Shown here piece after piece: positions 19,370 to 28,507 of a stretch of DNA of 64,000 nt (positions are counted from its first letter, which is position 1; each line of letters opens with the position of its first letter). A model generated the notes under the pieces. It had not been told where the DNA came from. It saw nothing but the letters and a program-made list of their open reading frames with translations, and did not search any database. The DNA lies in the NCBI RefSeq assembly GCF_024385575.1, contig NZ_JANFMV010000001.1, positions 2,943,681 to 3,007,680 of the forward strand, written 5' to 3'. The translations under genes and the position numbers were made by a program. The stretch comes from Rhizobium sp. NRK18 (lineage in GTDB: Bacteria > Pseudomonadota > Alphaproteobacteria > Rhizobiales > Rhizobiaceae).

Positions 19370-19465
19370 TTAGAAGAAGAAATACCAGATCAGCAGAACG
19401 AGCACGAAGGGCACGCCCAGGAGCCAGAGTATCAAAGCGCGGATCAACTTGTTTTCCTTTCCCAT
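19370..19465 (-). CDS. Small single-pass membrane protein (31 aa)
   Basis: This short frame encodes 31 residues: a basic start (MGKENKLIRALIL), then a continuous hydrophobic segment with WLLGVPFVLVLLIWYFFF and the stop. The layout of a charged N-terminus plus one membrane helix is like small membrane proteins found next to various rhizobial genes. The ribosome site is weak (GAGA directly before the ATG). It lies downstream of the PilZ gene on the same strand. I do not know its function, and short hydrophobic frames can arise by chance. Confidence 0.5.
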   Translation of the reverse strand: MGKENKLIRALILWLLGVPFVLVLLIWYFFF

Positions 19466-19553
19466 TCTCTTTCGAGTTCGGTGGGAAAACGCGCTTGTGA
19501 GCGGTTGGTTCCGTGTCTGATGTATTTTTTTGAGGGCGCCCGGAAAAAAGGCG

Positions 19554-19814
19554 TCAGGAATTGAAGGAGACGCCGACTTCCTTCAGCTTGCGCCACTTGA
19601 TCTCGCAAGAGTGGCGTGTGTCGTCCGAAAAGACGAGTTCGAAGGTTTCGGGAAGCTGCATGGCATTTTCGACGAGCAACTTGGCGCCCTTCGCCGACAT
19701 GTTGCGCACCGTGCAATTGATCGTGCTATACTCGTGATTGAAGACGATGCGGCCCGCCTTCAGCGAGCGCATGCGGTGTTCGCTGCGTCTGTCTTCCGTG
19801 TTTGCGCTATCCAT
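19554..19814 (-). CDS. PilZ-domain protein
   Basis: An 86-residue stand-alone PilZ domain. The N-terminal basic stretch RRSEHRMRSLKAG holds the R-x3-R type c-di-GMP contact. CTVRNMSAKGAKLLVE matches the second PilZ motif ([D/N]-x-S-x2-G), with an extra residue pattern (N-x-S-A-K-G). Such proteins bind cyclic-di-GMP and pass the signal to a partner. It could be a downstream receptor for the EAL-CBS-GGDEF protein, but that is only a guess from shared chemistry. It appears to be transcribed alone or with the small membrane protein. Confidence 0.8.
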   Translation of the reverse strand: MDSANTEDRRSEHRMRSLKAGRIVFNHEYSTINCTVRNMSAKGAKLLVENAMQLPETFELVFSDDTRHSCEIKWRKLKEVGVSFNS

Positions 19815-19985
19815 CTGACCGCTCCTGACCTCATGTCATGCACGCCACCGATGTAAGACCGCATAGCTTAACGATCCGCAAACACCGGTTGCAGGATTTT
19901 AATGACACCCTTAATTTGCCCGGGTTCAGGCGCCCGGGCGACGATAAAGGTTGCAAATCGGCACAATGGGCAACGTGTGCGGCCC

Positions 19986-21203
19986 CTAGCCAAGCAAAGT
20001 CTTCAGGTCCGAAGCCGGATCGGCAAGGGCGGCCTTGTCGGGGTTGATGCCGCTTTCCAGCATCTTCTTGCCGGTGACATAGGCCTTGGCGTCGTTGATC
20101 GCGTCGACGGCGATCAGTCGTCCTTCGCGGAAATACCAGACCGAAGAAGCCCCTTCCCGCTGGCCGGGGCGAAGCAGCGTTTCGTCATAGCCCCTGTTGA
20201 AGCCGGCGATCTGCAGCTTGACGTCGTACTGGTCCGACCAGAACCATGGTTTGGGATCATATGCCGTCTCGCCGCCGGCCATGACGGCGGCGGCCGCCTC
20301 GGCCTGGTCGACCGCGTTCTGGACGCTTTCGAGCCGGATTTCCTCGCCCTGCCAGGGGAAGACCGCACAGTCGCCCATGGCGAAGATGGACGGATCGGAG
20401 GTCCTGCAGAAAGCATCCACGACGATGCCGTTGGCAACCGCGAGGCCGGCCTCGGCGGCGGCACGATCGTTCGGCGTGACGCCGATGCCGACGACGACGA
20501 GATCGACCGGAAGGTTGGAGCCGTCCGACAGTTCGGCTGCGGTCACCCGGCCGCCCTCGCCAATCAGGCGGTGCAGGCCGGTTTCCTCGCGGATGGTGAC
20601 GCCGTGGCTTTCATGAACGGCGCGCATGATGTCGGCGGTTTCCTTCGCCGCGACGCGCTTCAGGATGCGGTCGGCCATCTCGATGACGGTGACCTCGAGG
20701 CCGAGCTTGCGGGCAACGGCTGCCGCTTCCAGGCCGATATAGCCACCGCCGATGACGAGCAGCCGGCGGCCCGGCGTCATCGCTTCGGCAAGCCGGTCGC
20801 AATCGTCCTTGTCGCGCACGGTGAAAACGCCGGCAAGTTCGCCGCCGATGGCCTCCGGCAGCCGGCGCGGGGTCGCGCCTGTGGCAAGCGCCAGCGTCTC
20901 GTATTCGACCCGCTCGCCATCCTGAAGACGGACGGTCTTCGCCGTCCGGTCGATTTCCTCGACCCAGGCGGAGAGCCGGATTTCGACGTTGTTGTCGGCA
21001 AACCAGCTTTCCGGCCTAAACAAGAGCCGGTCGAAGGTCATCTCGCCGAGCAGATATTTCTTGGAGAGCGGCGGGCGCTGATAGGGAAGGCTCGTCTCGG
21101 AGCCGAGGATCGTGATCGGACGCTCGTCCTTCAATGCCCTCAATTTGGCCGCCAGCGCGAAGCCCGCCTGCCCTGCTCCGACGATCACCAGCCTGCCAGC
21201 CAT
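19986..21203 (-). CDS. FAD/NAD-dependent ferredoxin reductase-like protein
   Basis: A 405-residue flavoprotein of the rubredoxin/ferredoxin reductase type (as in rhodocoxin and putidaredoxin reductases). The FAD dinucleotide motif VIVGAGQAGFALAAKL is at the N-terminus, PPLSKKYL follows, the NAD motif VIGGGYIGLEAAAVARKLG is at about 148-166, and the second FAD motif FAMGDCAVFP is at about 285. The C-terminal reductase domain has PWFWSDQYDVKLQIAG. It moves electrons from NADH to a small iron-sulfur or P450 partner, none of which is encoded nearby. The ATG at 21203 has only a modest ribosome site. Confidence 0.87.
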   Translation of the reverse strand: MAGRLVIVGAGQAGFALAAKLRALKDERPITILGSETSLPYQRPPLSKKYLLGEMTFDRLLFRPESWFADNNVEIRLSAWVEEIDRTAKTVRLQDGERVEYETLALATGATPRRLPEAIGGELAGVFTVRDKDDCDRLAEAMTPGRRLLVIGGGYIGLEAAAVARKLGLEVTVIEMADRILKRVAAKETADIMRAVHESHGVTIREETGLHRLIGEGGRVTAAELSDGSNLPVDLVVVGIGVTPNDRAAAEAGLAVANGIVVDAFCRTSDPSIFAMGDCAVFPWQGEEIRLESVQNAVDQAEAAAAVMAGGETAYDPKPWFWSDQYDVKLQIAGFNRGYDETLLRPGQREGASSVWYFREGRLIAVDAINDAKAYVTGKKMLESGINPDKAALADPASDLKTLLG

Positions 21204-21329
21204 GCCACTCTCCGAATATCGTTAGTATAGAAACGAATTTACCGACATGAAGGTCTAGCGCATCGCCGGTCAAACGCCAAGAGGCCGGACATCAAAGGGA
21301 CGTGTGCCCTGCGTGAGATCCAAGGCCTT

Positions 21330-21367
21330 CCAAAAAAGAAGGGCGCAGCCGACACGCTGCGCCCTTC
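21330..21367 (-). terminator. Terminator after the CbiM-like gene
   Basis: A perfect 12-base stem (GAAGGGCGCAGC/GCTGCGCCCTTC, 21338-21349 and 21356-21367) with a 6-base loop is followed on the minus strand by TTCTTTTTT. It lies 20 bases beyond the stop of the CbiM-like gene. Confidence 0.88.
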
Positions 21368-21386
21368 CTGTCTCATGCCGGCGGTC

Positions 21387-22067
21387 TCAGGCGGCCTGAT
21401 GCAGGCGGCGCGCGAAGAGCGGACCGCGGCTCGCCTTGTCGAAGGACTTGGCGGCAGCAAGCACGGCGAGATCGATCAGCGGCTCGATGAGCACGACGCT
21501 CATATAGGCGATGCCGAAAGAGCCGACGGCGGCAAGGTTGTCAGCGCCGAAGCCCTGGCCGTAGAGCGCCCAGAAGGCCACCCAGGCGACGATGCCGCCC
21601 TGATAGGTGGTCGAGAGCGCCAGCGCCTGTTTGTAGGTCACATCGACATAGGCCGTGCGGGCCGGAACGATGCGGCGGGCGACCGCGCCGATGGCCCAGA
21701 GCGGCACGAGCAGCGTCGTGACGTTCATGCCGTATTGCGGCAGGTCGAAGGGCGCGAAGAAGACGCCCTGGATCAACAGACCCAATGCCAGGCCGATCGC
21801 CGCCGGCCCCGCCCCGAACATCAACAGCAGCGTCGAGCCGAGGATCAGGTGCACCTCGGAAACGCCGACCGCATGATGCGGGAGAACTTGAAAGAAGGAA
21901 AAGACCAGCGCGGTCGTAACCGTGCTGCGCATGGCAAGGGCAGCAATGCCGCCATCGCGACGGACGGTATCCACCGCCATCTTGAGGCCGAGCCCGAGGG
22001 CTCCGGCTGCCGTTGCGTAGGAGAGAACGATCTTGGCGCCGTCGACGACGCCGGGTTCGATATGCAT
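21387..22067 (-). CDS. CbiM-family cobalt ECF-transporter permease
   Basis: A 226-residue membrane protein starting MHIEPGVVDGAKIVLSY, which has the N-terminal MHI of CbiM/NikM substrate-binding components, whose free amino end and histidine bind Co or Ni. About six hydrophobic segments follow, and HHAVGVSEVHLILG is a family block. The cobalamin riboswitch immediately upstream supports cobalt uptake for B12 synthesis. No CbiN, CbiQ or CbiO gene follows; a strong terminator ends the transcript after this gene, so the energising partners must be encoded elsewhere or be dispensable. Confidence 0.85.
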   Translation of the reverse strand: MHIEPGVVDGAKIVLSYATAAGALGLGLKMAVDTVRRDGGIAALAMRSTVTTALVFSFFQVLPHHAVGVSEVHLILGSTLLLMFGAGPAAIGLALGLLIQGVFFAPFDLPQYGMNVTTLLVPLWAIGAVARRIVPARTAYVDVTYKQALALSTTYQGGIVAWVAFWALYGQGFGADNLAAVGSFGIAYMSVVLIEPLIDLAVLAAAKSFDKASRGPLFARRLHQAA

Positions 22068-22130
22068 GTTGGCTCCTTTCCGCGCCCACCGCGCGGCAAG
22101 TCAATAAAATGGGCGAAATGCCCGGCGATG

Positions 22131-22322
22131 ATGGCAGGTCTCCTGGCTCGCGGGTCTTCATTCGGCCTGCCTTCCCGACTTCGTTTCGAAGCCAGTGGCA
22201 TCAAGGCGTCATTCGCCGCTCACAGTTGCGGGGGCAGCCATGGTCTCGGTCCCTGATGGGTACGCCTCACCATGTTCCCTTTTTATCCGCCCTCCCCTTG
22301 ATTGGGGTTCGGCGGAACCATC
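22131..22322 (-). ncRNA. Cobalamin riboswitch
   Basis: Read on the minus strand, the leader carries the conserved blocks in order: GGTTCC, AAAAAGGGAA with GGTGAGGC, the B12 box core GCTGCCCCCGCAACTGTGA, GCCACTGG, GGGAAGGC, and the closing GAGCCAGGAGACCTGCC. It lies 64 bases before the CbiM-like gene and should lower its expression when adenosylcobalamin is plentiful. The exact 5' boundary is approximate. Confidence 0.95.
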
Positions 22323-22451
22323 GGCGTCAGTCGTAGAGCACGAATTTTGCCGATGCAACCGCTGGATTGCGGAAATGCACGTCCAACTTGCCGCATTGTC
22401 ATCGGGGCCGACGGGTGATATTCGGATGCGCATATTTCGAGTGGGGCATCG

Positions 22452-22850
22452 ATGAAACGGCGGAACGGGACGATCAGGAACCTGTTGCACATTCTGTGTG
22501 CGCTGGCCGTGTTCGCCATCGGCTTCGCGCACAAGTCCCCTGTCCTTGCTTCGCAGATACCCGCCTCCGAGCTAGCCGCCTATGCGCTGCCGGACGGCTC
22601 CATCCCGTTCATCTGCGACAGCGCTCTCGGCGACGAGACCGGCGGCAAGAAGCATGTACACGACCATGGCTGCGAAGCCTGCCGGATCAGCGCCGGCACG
22701 ATGCTCGTGGTCCCGCCGTCCGTCGGCGGGCCGCAGGTCTGCGTTTCCGCTTCGGAACGCCTGCCCGCCTACCGCGAAGCCTTCTACCGCCAGCTGTTCC
22801 CGCCCAACGCCGCACCGCGCGCACCACCCTTCACTGGCATTCCTGTCTGA
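22452..22850 (+). CDS. DUF2946 family protein
   Basis: A 132-residue exported protein. The N-terminus MKRRNGTIRNLLHILCALAVFAIGFAH is a signal peptide or membrane anchor. The middle has HVHDHGCEACRIS, a cluster of three His and two Cys likely to bind a metal. DUF2946 proteins often sit near copper genes. Here a Crp-type regulator and a PCu(A)C copper chaperone follow in the same direction with gaps of 76 and 59 bases. I infer a periplasmic metal-related role. The gene is divergent from the cobalamin riboswitch, so its promoter lies in 22323-22451. Confidence 0.75.
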   Translation: MKRRNGTIRNLLHILCALAVFAIGFAHKSPVLASQIPASELAAYALPDGSIPFICDSALGDETGGKKHVHDHGCEACRISAGTMLVVPPSVGGPQVCVSASERLPAYREAFYRQLFPPNAAPRAPPFTGIPV

Positions 22851-22926
22851 ACCGCAGCCGTCTAACGACGGCCGCTTTCACAGTTCGCGCCGGATTTCCG
22901 TCTCCTGACGGGCTCTGCCGGCGCCC

Positions 22927-23634
22927 ATGCCGGATCGACACATCATGTTACAGAGGATCACCGCGGACCCCGTTCCGTCCGCCCGATCGACGACACGGCC
23001 GCAACGGCCAGTCGCCGTATCCCATAACCAGGCGCTCGGCCGCTTCGCAGCCGGTGAGGCGATTTCGATCGCTCGCAGAGGACGACCTGGCCTCCTCGCC
23101 ATCCGCGACGGCTGCGTGGCGCTTCACCAGACATTGCAGGACGGCCGCCGCCAGATCCTGGACATTCTCGGCCCCGGCCGGATGTTCGGAAAAGGCGTGA
23201 CGGATCATCTCGACTGTCAGGTCGAGGCGCTCGCCTTCACCAGGGTGGAGATGGTCTCCGCCGAGGACGGCACCCCCGCCGAACCGTCGGCTGCGCTCAT
23301 CACGTTCACACAAAGGTTGCAGGATCACATCACGCTGCTCGGGCGAAGGACGGCGCAGGAGCGGGTCGCCGTGGCGATCCTCGATCTCGCCAGCCAGTTC
23401 GAACGTCGCAATCACGATCCGCGCTCGTGCCGAAGCACGTTCCGCCTCTACCTCAAACGGGTCGACCTTGCCGACTGGCTGGGCCTGACGCTTGAAACGG
23501 TCAGCCGCAACCTGAACGGCTTCAAGCGCGCCGGGCTCATCGACTTCTCGACACCTGAACTCGTGACCATCAACGACCGCAAGCGGATTGCCGCCATCGC
23601 CGGCGCGCCCGAACGGCGCGCGTCGCAGCCATGA
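22927..23634 (+). CDS. Crp/Fnr-family regulator
   Basis: A 235-residue regulator. An N-terminal cyclic-nucleotide-binding-like barrel (about 40-125, with LAIRDGCVALHQTLQDG) is followed by a dimerisation helix and a C-terminal helix-turn-helix VDLADWLGLTLETVSRNLNGFKRAG. The recognition helix has the E-x2-S-R pattern of FNR-type proteins. Only three scattered cysteines are present, so an oxygen-sensing Fe-S cluster is unlikely. It may regulate its copper-linked neighbours. The start is uncertain: the ATG at 22945 is an alternative. Confidence 0.85.
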   Translation: MPDRHIMLQRITADPVPSARSTTRPQRPVAVSHNQALGRFAAGEAISIARRGRPGLLAIRDGCVALHQTLQDGRRQILDILGPGRMFGKGVTDHLDCQVEALAFTRVEMVSAEDGTPAEPSAALITFTQRLQDHITLLGRRTAQERVAVAILDLASQFERRNHDPRSCRSTFRLYLKRVDLADWLGLTLETVSRNLNGFKRAGLIDFSTPELVTINDRKRIAAIAGAPERRASQP

Positions 23635-23693
23635 TCTGTCCATCACGATTTCAACCAAATCCACCCTCACCCATCGAAAGAAAAGGAAACACC

Positions 23694-24230
23694 ATGAAAA
23701 CCACGACAATCCGCATTCTCACCCTCATCGTCGCGCTGATAACGGCGCCGCTTGCCTGGGGGCACGAGTTCAAGGTCGGCGATCTCGAAATCATCCACCC
23801 GAATGCCCGTGCCATGATCCCCGGCGCCAAGGTCGGCGGCGGCTATCTGAAGATCATCAATCATGGCACCACCGATGATCGCCTCGTGGCGATCAAGTCT
23901 GACCGCTCCGACAATGTGCAGCTGCATGAGATGTCGGTCGTAAACAATGTGATGAAGATGCGCGAACTGCCGGACGGCATCGACATTCCGGCCGGCAAGA
24001 CCGTCGAATTGAAGAAGGGCGGCCTGCATGTGATGTTCATGGATGTTACCCAGCCGTTCAAGGAAGGCGAGATGGTCAAGGCGACGCTGGTCTTCGAAAA
24101 GGCCGGCCCCGTCGACGTCGAATTCAAGGTCGGAGATGCCAGCGGCAACGACAATGGCGACATGAAGGGCATGGACATGAAGTCGATGGACGGCATGAAC
24201 CACGACGCCATGCCGAAAATGGGCAAGTAA
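23694..24230 (+). CDS. PCu(A)C-family copper chaperone with Met/His-rich tail
   Basis: A 178-residue periplasmic protein. The signal peptide is 1-23 (ends AWG). The core has the PCu(A)C copper site: HEM, a methionine ten residues on, and HVMFMD about 21 residues later. A C-terminal extension of about 25 residues is packed with methionine and also has His and Asp (MKGMDMKSMDGMNHDAM), as in copper-scavenging tails. The family delivers Cu(I) to cytochrome c oxidase CuA or cbb3 sites. The ATG at 23694 follows AAGGAAA; the frame is open upstream but that part is not coding. Confidence 0.9.
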   Translation: MKTTTIRILTLIVALITAPLAWGHEFKVGDLEIIHPNARAMIPGAKVGGGYLKIINHGTTDDRLVAIKSDRSDNVQLHEMSVVNNVMKMRELPDGIDIPAGKTVELKKGGLHVMFMDVTQPFKEGEMVKATLVFEKAGPVDVEFKVGDASGNDNGDMKGMDMKSMDGMNHDAMPKMGK

Positions 24231-24253
24231 GCCGGAATACGACTGCTGAAAAC

Positions 24254-24282
24254 GACAGCCGCCGAGCGCATCGGCGGCTGTC
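24254..24282. terminator. Bidirectional hairpin between the copper and peptide-transport operons
   Basis: GACAGCCGCCGA and its exact complement flank a 5-base loop. On the minus strand the stem is followed by GTTTTC, so it best terminates the eight-gene peptide operon ending at 24295. On the plus strand the T-run is poor. Both convergent transcripts end here. Confidence 0.8.
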
Positions 24283-24294
24283 TGTTGCCGAACG

Positions 24295-25287
24295 TCAGGA
24301 TGTCGCCAGCGGATAATGGCAGGCGACGCGGCGATTGCCGTCGATTGTCGAGAGAGCTGGGCGTTCGTTGCGGCATTTGTCCGTCGCATAGGGACAGCGC
24401 GGCGAGAACTTGCAGCCCTTGGGCGGATCGAGCGGGCTCGGAATTTCGCCGGTCAGGATGATGTGCTGGCGCTTGCCGCGGTTCTTCGGCTGAGGGATCG
24501 CCGAGATCAGCGCCTGGGTGTAGGGATGGCGCGGCGCGGCAAACAGCGCGTCGGCATCCGCCAGTTCGACAATCGAGCCGAGATACATCACCGCCACCCG
24601 GGTCGAGACGTGGCGCACGACGGCGAGGTCGTGGGCGATGAAGACATAGGTGAGGTTCAGCCGTTCGCGCAATTCGCTGAACAGGTTGACGATCTGCGCC
24701 TGCACCGAGACGTCGAGCGCCGAAACAGGTTCGTCGGCGACGATCAGCTTCGGTTCGACGGCAAGCGCACGGGCGATGCCGATGCGCTGGCGCTGGCCGC
24801 CGGAAAACTCGTGCGCATAGCGGTCGAGATATTCGCGCCGCAGGCCGACGAGGTCCATCAACTCGGCAAGCCGCGTCTCGATCTCGCCCGGCGGCCTCAG
24901 CTTATGGATCGTCAGCACCTCGCCGAGGATGTCGCGCACGCGGCGGCGGGGATTGAGCGAGGCGGAGGGATCCTGGAAGATCATCTGCATCTTGCGCCGG
25001 GCGGGCTTCAATTCGCCCTCGCCGGCTTTCGTGATATCCGCGCCGTCGAAGGTCAGCGTGCCGGAGGTGATGTCGTAGAGCCTTGTCAGGCAGCGGCCGA
25101 GGGTCGACTTGCCGCTGCCGGATTCACCCACCAGCCCCAGCGTTTCGCCCGGATAGACGTCGAGCGAGATGTCCTCGACCGCGTAGAGCGTCCGGCCGGA
25201 GCCTGGCATGATCGTCTTGCCGACGGTAAAGTGCTTGGTCAGCGACTGCGTGGACAGGAGCGGCGCTTTTTCGGCATGCAAGGTCAT
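24295..25287 (-). CDS. Peptide ABC transporter ATP-binding protein (DppF/OppF-like)
   Basis: A 330-residue ATPase with Walker [16 protein letters not shown], signature FSGGQRQRIGIARALA, Walker B LIVADEPVSALD and the C-terminal oligopeptide-transporter extension with CKFSPRCPYATDKC (cysteines that may bind an Fe-S cluster in this family). With the DppD-like ATPase it powers the importer. The ATG at 25285-25287 overlaps the preceding stop as ATGA and follows GAGGAA; earlier in-frame codons lie inside the upstream gene. It is the last gene of the operon. Confidence 0.92.
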   Translation of the reverse strand: MTLHAEKAPLLSTQSLTKHFTVGKTIMPGSGRTLYAVEDISLDVYPGETLGLVGESGSGKSTLGRCLTRLYDITSGTLTFDGADITKAGEGELKPARRKMQMIFQDPSASLNPRRRVRDILGEVLTIHKLRPPGEIETRLAELMDLVGLRREYLDRYAHEFSGGQRQRIGIARALAVEPKLIVADEPVSALDVSVQAQIVNLFSELRERLNLTYVFIAHDLAVVRHVSTRVAVMYLGSIVELADADALFAAPRHPYTQALISAIPQPKNRGKRQHIILTGEIPSPLDPPKGCKFSPRCPYATDKCRNERPALSTIDGNRRVACHYPLATS

Positions 25288-26309
25288 GCGGGTTCCTCGA
25301 GGGAGAGAATGGAGGCGCGCAGGTCTTCGCATTCCGGCGATTGCAGGACGCAAAGTGCCGACTGGTGGCCGGATGTCTGAAGCGGCGGCCGCTCGGCGCA
25401 TTCCGGCCGGGCAAACCGACAGCGCGGCTGGAACCCGCAGCCCGACGGGATGGTTTCCGGCGTCGGCGGCATGCCGGGAATTGCCGGCAGGTTGTCCATG
25501 CGCGCGCCCGTCAGCGGCGGAATGGAGGCAAGCAGGCCCCAGGTATAGGGATGCATGGGGTTGGAGAAGACCTCCTCCGTCGTGCCGCGCTCGATGATGC
25601 GGCCAGCATACATGACGTGCACACGGTCGGCGACTTCGGCGACGACGCCCATGTCGTGGGTGATCAGGATGATCGCTGAGCCGAAGTCCTTGCGCAGCTT
25701 CAGGAGCAGATCGAGCACCTGCGCCTGAACGGTCACGTCGAGCGCCGTGGTCGGCTCGTCGGCGACCAGCAGCTTCGGATTGCAGGAAAGCGCCATGGCG
25801 ATGACGGCCCGCTGGCGCATGCCGCCCGAAAGCTGGTGCGGATAGCGGTCGACGGCTTCCGACGGGTTGGCGAGGCCGACCTCGCCGAGCAGCTCGATCG
25901 CCCGCAGCCGTGCGGCGCGCTTCGAGATGTCCTCATGGGCGCGGATCTGTTCGGCGATCTGCCAGCCGATCGTGTAGACCGGCGTCAGCGCCGTCATCGG
26001 GTCCTGCGAGATGAGGCCGATCTCCTTGCCGCGCACCCGGCGCATTTCCCGTTCGCTCATTTCCAGGATGCGCTTGCCGCGGAAGGAGACGGCGCCGTCG
26101 ACGAAAGTCGTGCGCGGATCGTGCAGGCCGAGCAGCGACAGCAGGGTCACCGACTTGCCGGAACCGGATTCGCCGACGATCGACAGGATCTCGCCTTCCC
26201 TGACCTTGAAGGAGATGTCCTGGATGGCGCGGGCACGACCGCGATCGGTGGCGAAGGAGACCGAGAGGCCCTGCACGTCGAGCAGAACGGGGGGTTCGTT
26301 GTTGGTCAT
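25284..26309 (-). CDS. Peptide ABC transporter ATP-binding protein (DppD/OppD-like)
   Basis: A 341-residue ATPase: Walker [17 protein letters not shown], signature [15 protein letters not shown], Walker [13 protein letters not shown], and the C-terminal [19 protein letters not shown] block of the Opp/Dpp ATPases. It pairs with the DppF-like protein, whose start overlaps its stop. It lies four bases after the DppB-like permease gene. Confidence 0.92.
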   Translation of the reverse strand: MTNNEPPVLLDVQGLSVSFATDRGRARAIQDISFKVREGEILSIVGESGSGKSVTLLSLLGLHDPRTTFVDGAVSFRGKRILEMSEREMRRVRGKEIGLISQDPMTALTPVYTIGWQIAEQIRAHEDISKRAARLRAIELLGEVGLANPSEAVDRYPHQLSGGMRQRAVIAMALSCNPKLLVADEPTTALDVTVQAQVLDLLLKLRKDFGSAIILITHDMGVVAEVADRVHVMYAGRIIERGTTEEVFSNPMHPYTWGLLASIPPLTGARMDNLPAIPGMPPTPETIPSGCGFQPRCRFARPECAERPPLQTSGHQSALCVLQSPECEDLRASILSLEEPA

Positions 26310-26313
26310 GGCG

Positions 26314-27285
<972 letters not shown>

Positions 27286-27295
27286 GGTGATCTCC

Positions 27296-28339
27296 TCAGC
27301 CGATCTTGGTCTTGGGGTCGAGCGCGTCGCGCACGCTGTCTCCAAGCACGTTGAGGGCCAGCACGGTCAGGACGATGGCGAGACCGGGCGCAAGGGCTAC
27401 GACCGGGCGGCTGTATAGCAGCGTCTGGCCGTCCTGGATGATGGTGCCCCAGCTCGCATCCGGAGCCTGTACGCCGATCGACAGGAAGGAGAGCGCGGAT
27501 TCGGTGACGATGTTGAGCGCCATCATCAAGGGGATGTAGACGATCAGCGTCGTCGTGACGTTCGGCAGGATGTCCTTGAAGAGGATGCGCCAGCGCGGAA
27601 TGCCGAGCCCCTTGGCGGCGAGCACGAACTCGCTCTCTTTGAGCGTCAGCACCCGCCCACGGATCGGCCGGGCGATGTAGGGCACGTAGATGATGCCGAT
27701 GATGCCGATCGGCAGAAGAAGACTGCCGGAGGTGATCTCGATCGGCCCGATGGAGATCCCCTGCGAGATCAGGACGATGGAAAGCGAGATCGCCAGCAGG
27801 TAAACCGGGAAGGCCCACAGGATGTCGAGAATGCGCGACAGGACCATGTCGGTTAAGCCGCCGAAGAAGCCGGCGGAAATGCCGACGAGCGCGGCGAGCA
27901 CAAGACAGATGGCGGTGGCCGAGCCGGCGATCAGCAGAGAGTTGCGGCCGCCATAGAGCAGCCGGGCGGCGACGTCGCGGCCTTGCGCATCGGCGCCCAG
28001 GAGATACTGCGCCTGCCATGTCGGGCCGATCGGCGTGACGCCAAGACCGAGCCCTTCTGTCGAGGCCTGCATGATCTTCGTGCGCTTGCCGTCGATCATG
28101 ATCTTGCCGCTGAGGTTCGAGCGGAACGGATCGGTGCCGGAAACGTGGCTCGCATAGAGGGGAGCGGCGAGACTGGACAGAATGATGATGAGGAGAATGA
28201 CGGCGGCGGCAATCGCTGATCTGTCGGACTTGAGGATCCGCCAGGCCCTCTGCCACGGGCTTTGACCGCCCCTTGCCACAGGCGCTCCTGCGGCTCCACC
28301 GTCTTCCATATCGTCAGTCATTGCTGATGCTTGCGACAC
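27296..28339 (-). CDS. Peptide ABC transporter permease (DppC-like)
   Basis: A 347-residue permease. After a hydrophilic N-terminus of about 35 residues comes the first membrane segment and the long periplasmic loop usual in DppC. The docking motif is SEFVLAAKGLGIPRWRILFKDILP. It starts with GTG at 28339, preceded by AAGGAAG at good spacing; the first in-frame ATG six codons later has no ribosome site. The loop of about 80 residues between the first two helices is longer than usual. Confidence 0.9.
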   Translation of the reverse strand: MSQASAMTDDMEDGGAAGAPVARGGQSPWQRAWRILKSDRSAIAAAVILLIIILSSLAAPLYASHVSGTDPFRSNLSGKIMIDGKRTKIMQASTEGLGLGVTPIGPTWQAQYLLGADAQGRDVAARLLYGGRNSLLIAGSATAICLVLAALVGISAGFFGGLTDMVLSRILDILWAFPVYLLAISLSIVLISQGISIGPIEITSGSLLLPIGIIGIIYVPYIARPIRGRVLTLKESEFVLAAKGLGIPRWRILFKDILPNVTTTLIVYIPLMMALNIVTESALSFLSIGVQAPDASWGTIIQDGQTLLYSRPVVALAPGLAIVLTVLALNVLGDSVRDALDPKTKIG

Positions 28340-28370
28340 TGTATCTTCCTTGAAGGGCCGGCTGTTCGAA

Positions 28371-28391
28371 GGTCCGGTCCGAAACCGGACC
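28371..28391 (-). promoter_or_regulatory. GC-rich hairpin ahead of the DppC-like gene
   Basis: GGTCCGGT and ACCGGACC pair around a 5-base loop in the gap between the binding-protein and permease genes, 32 bases before the GTG start. There is no T-run. With the stronger hairpin at 28472-28499 it makes this 168-base gap highly structured. Confidence 0.45.
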
Positions 28392-28471
28392 GGACCCCTC
28401 GCAAATCGGGGTGGGGGACCTGCGAGGCTGAGCTGAATCCAGCGTGACAGCCTTCATCAGATCAAGCAGAG

Positions 28472-28499
28472 GGAGACGCCCGAAAGCCCGGGCGTCTCC
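28472..28499 (-). promoter_or_regulatory. mRNA hairpin after the binding-protein gene
   Basis: GGAGACGCCC and GGGCGTCTCC form a perfect 10-base stem with an 8-base loop just after the binding-protein stop. No T-run follows. Such stems commonly protect the binding-protein message from 3' decay, so that it outnumbers the permease message. That role is inferred. Confidence 0.6.
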
Positions 28500-28507
28500 G
28501 CGTATGA

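Noticed and set aside
19918..19939. Hairpin GCCCGGG/CCCGGGC after the FAD oxidoreductase gene
   Set aside because: The stem is real but no T-run follows on the minus strand, so I did not call a terminator.
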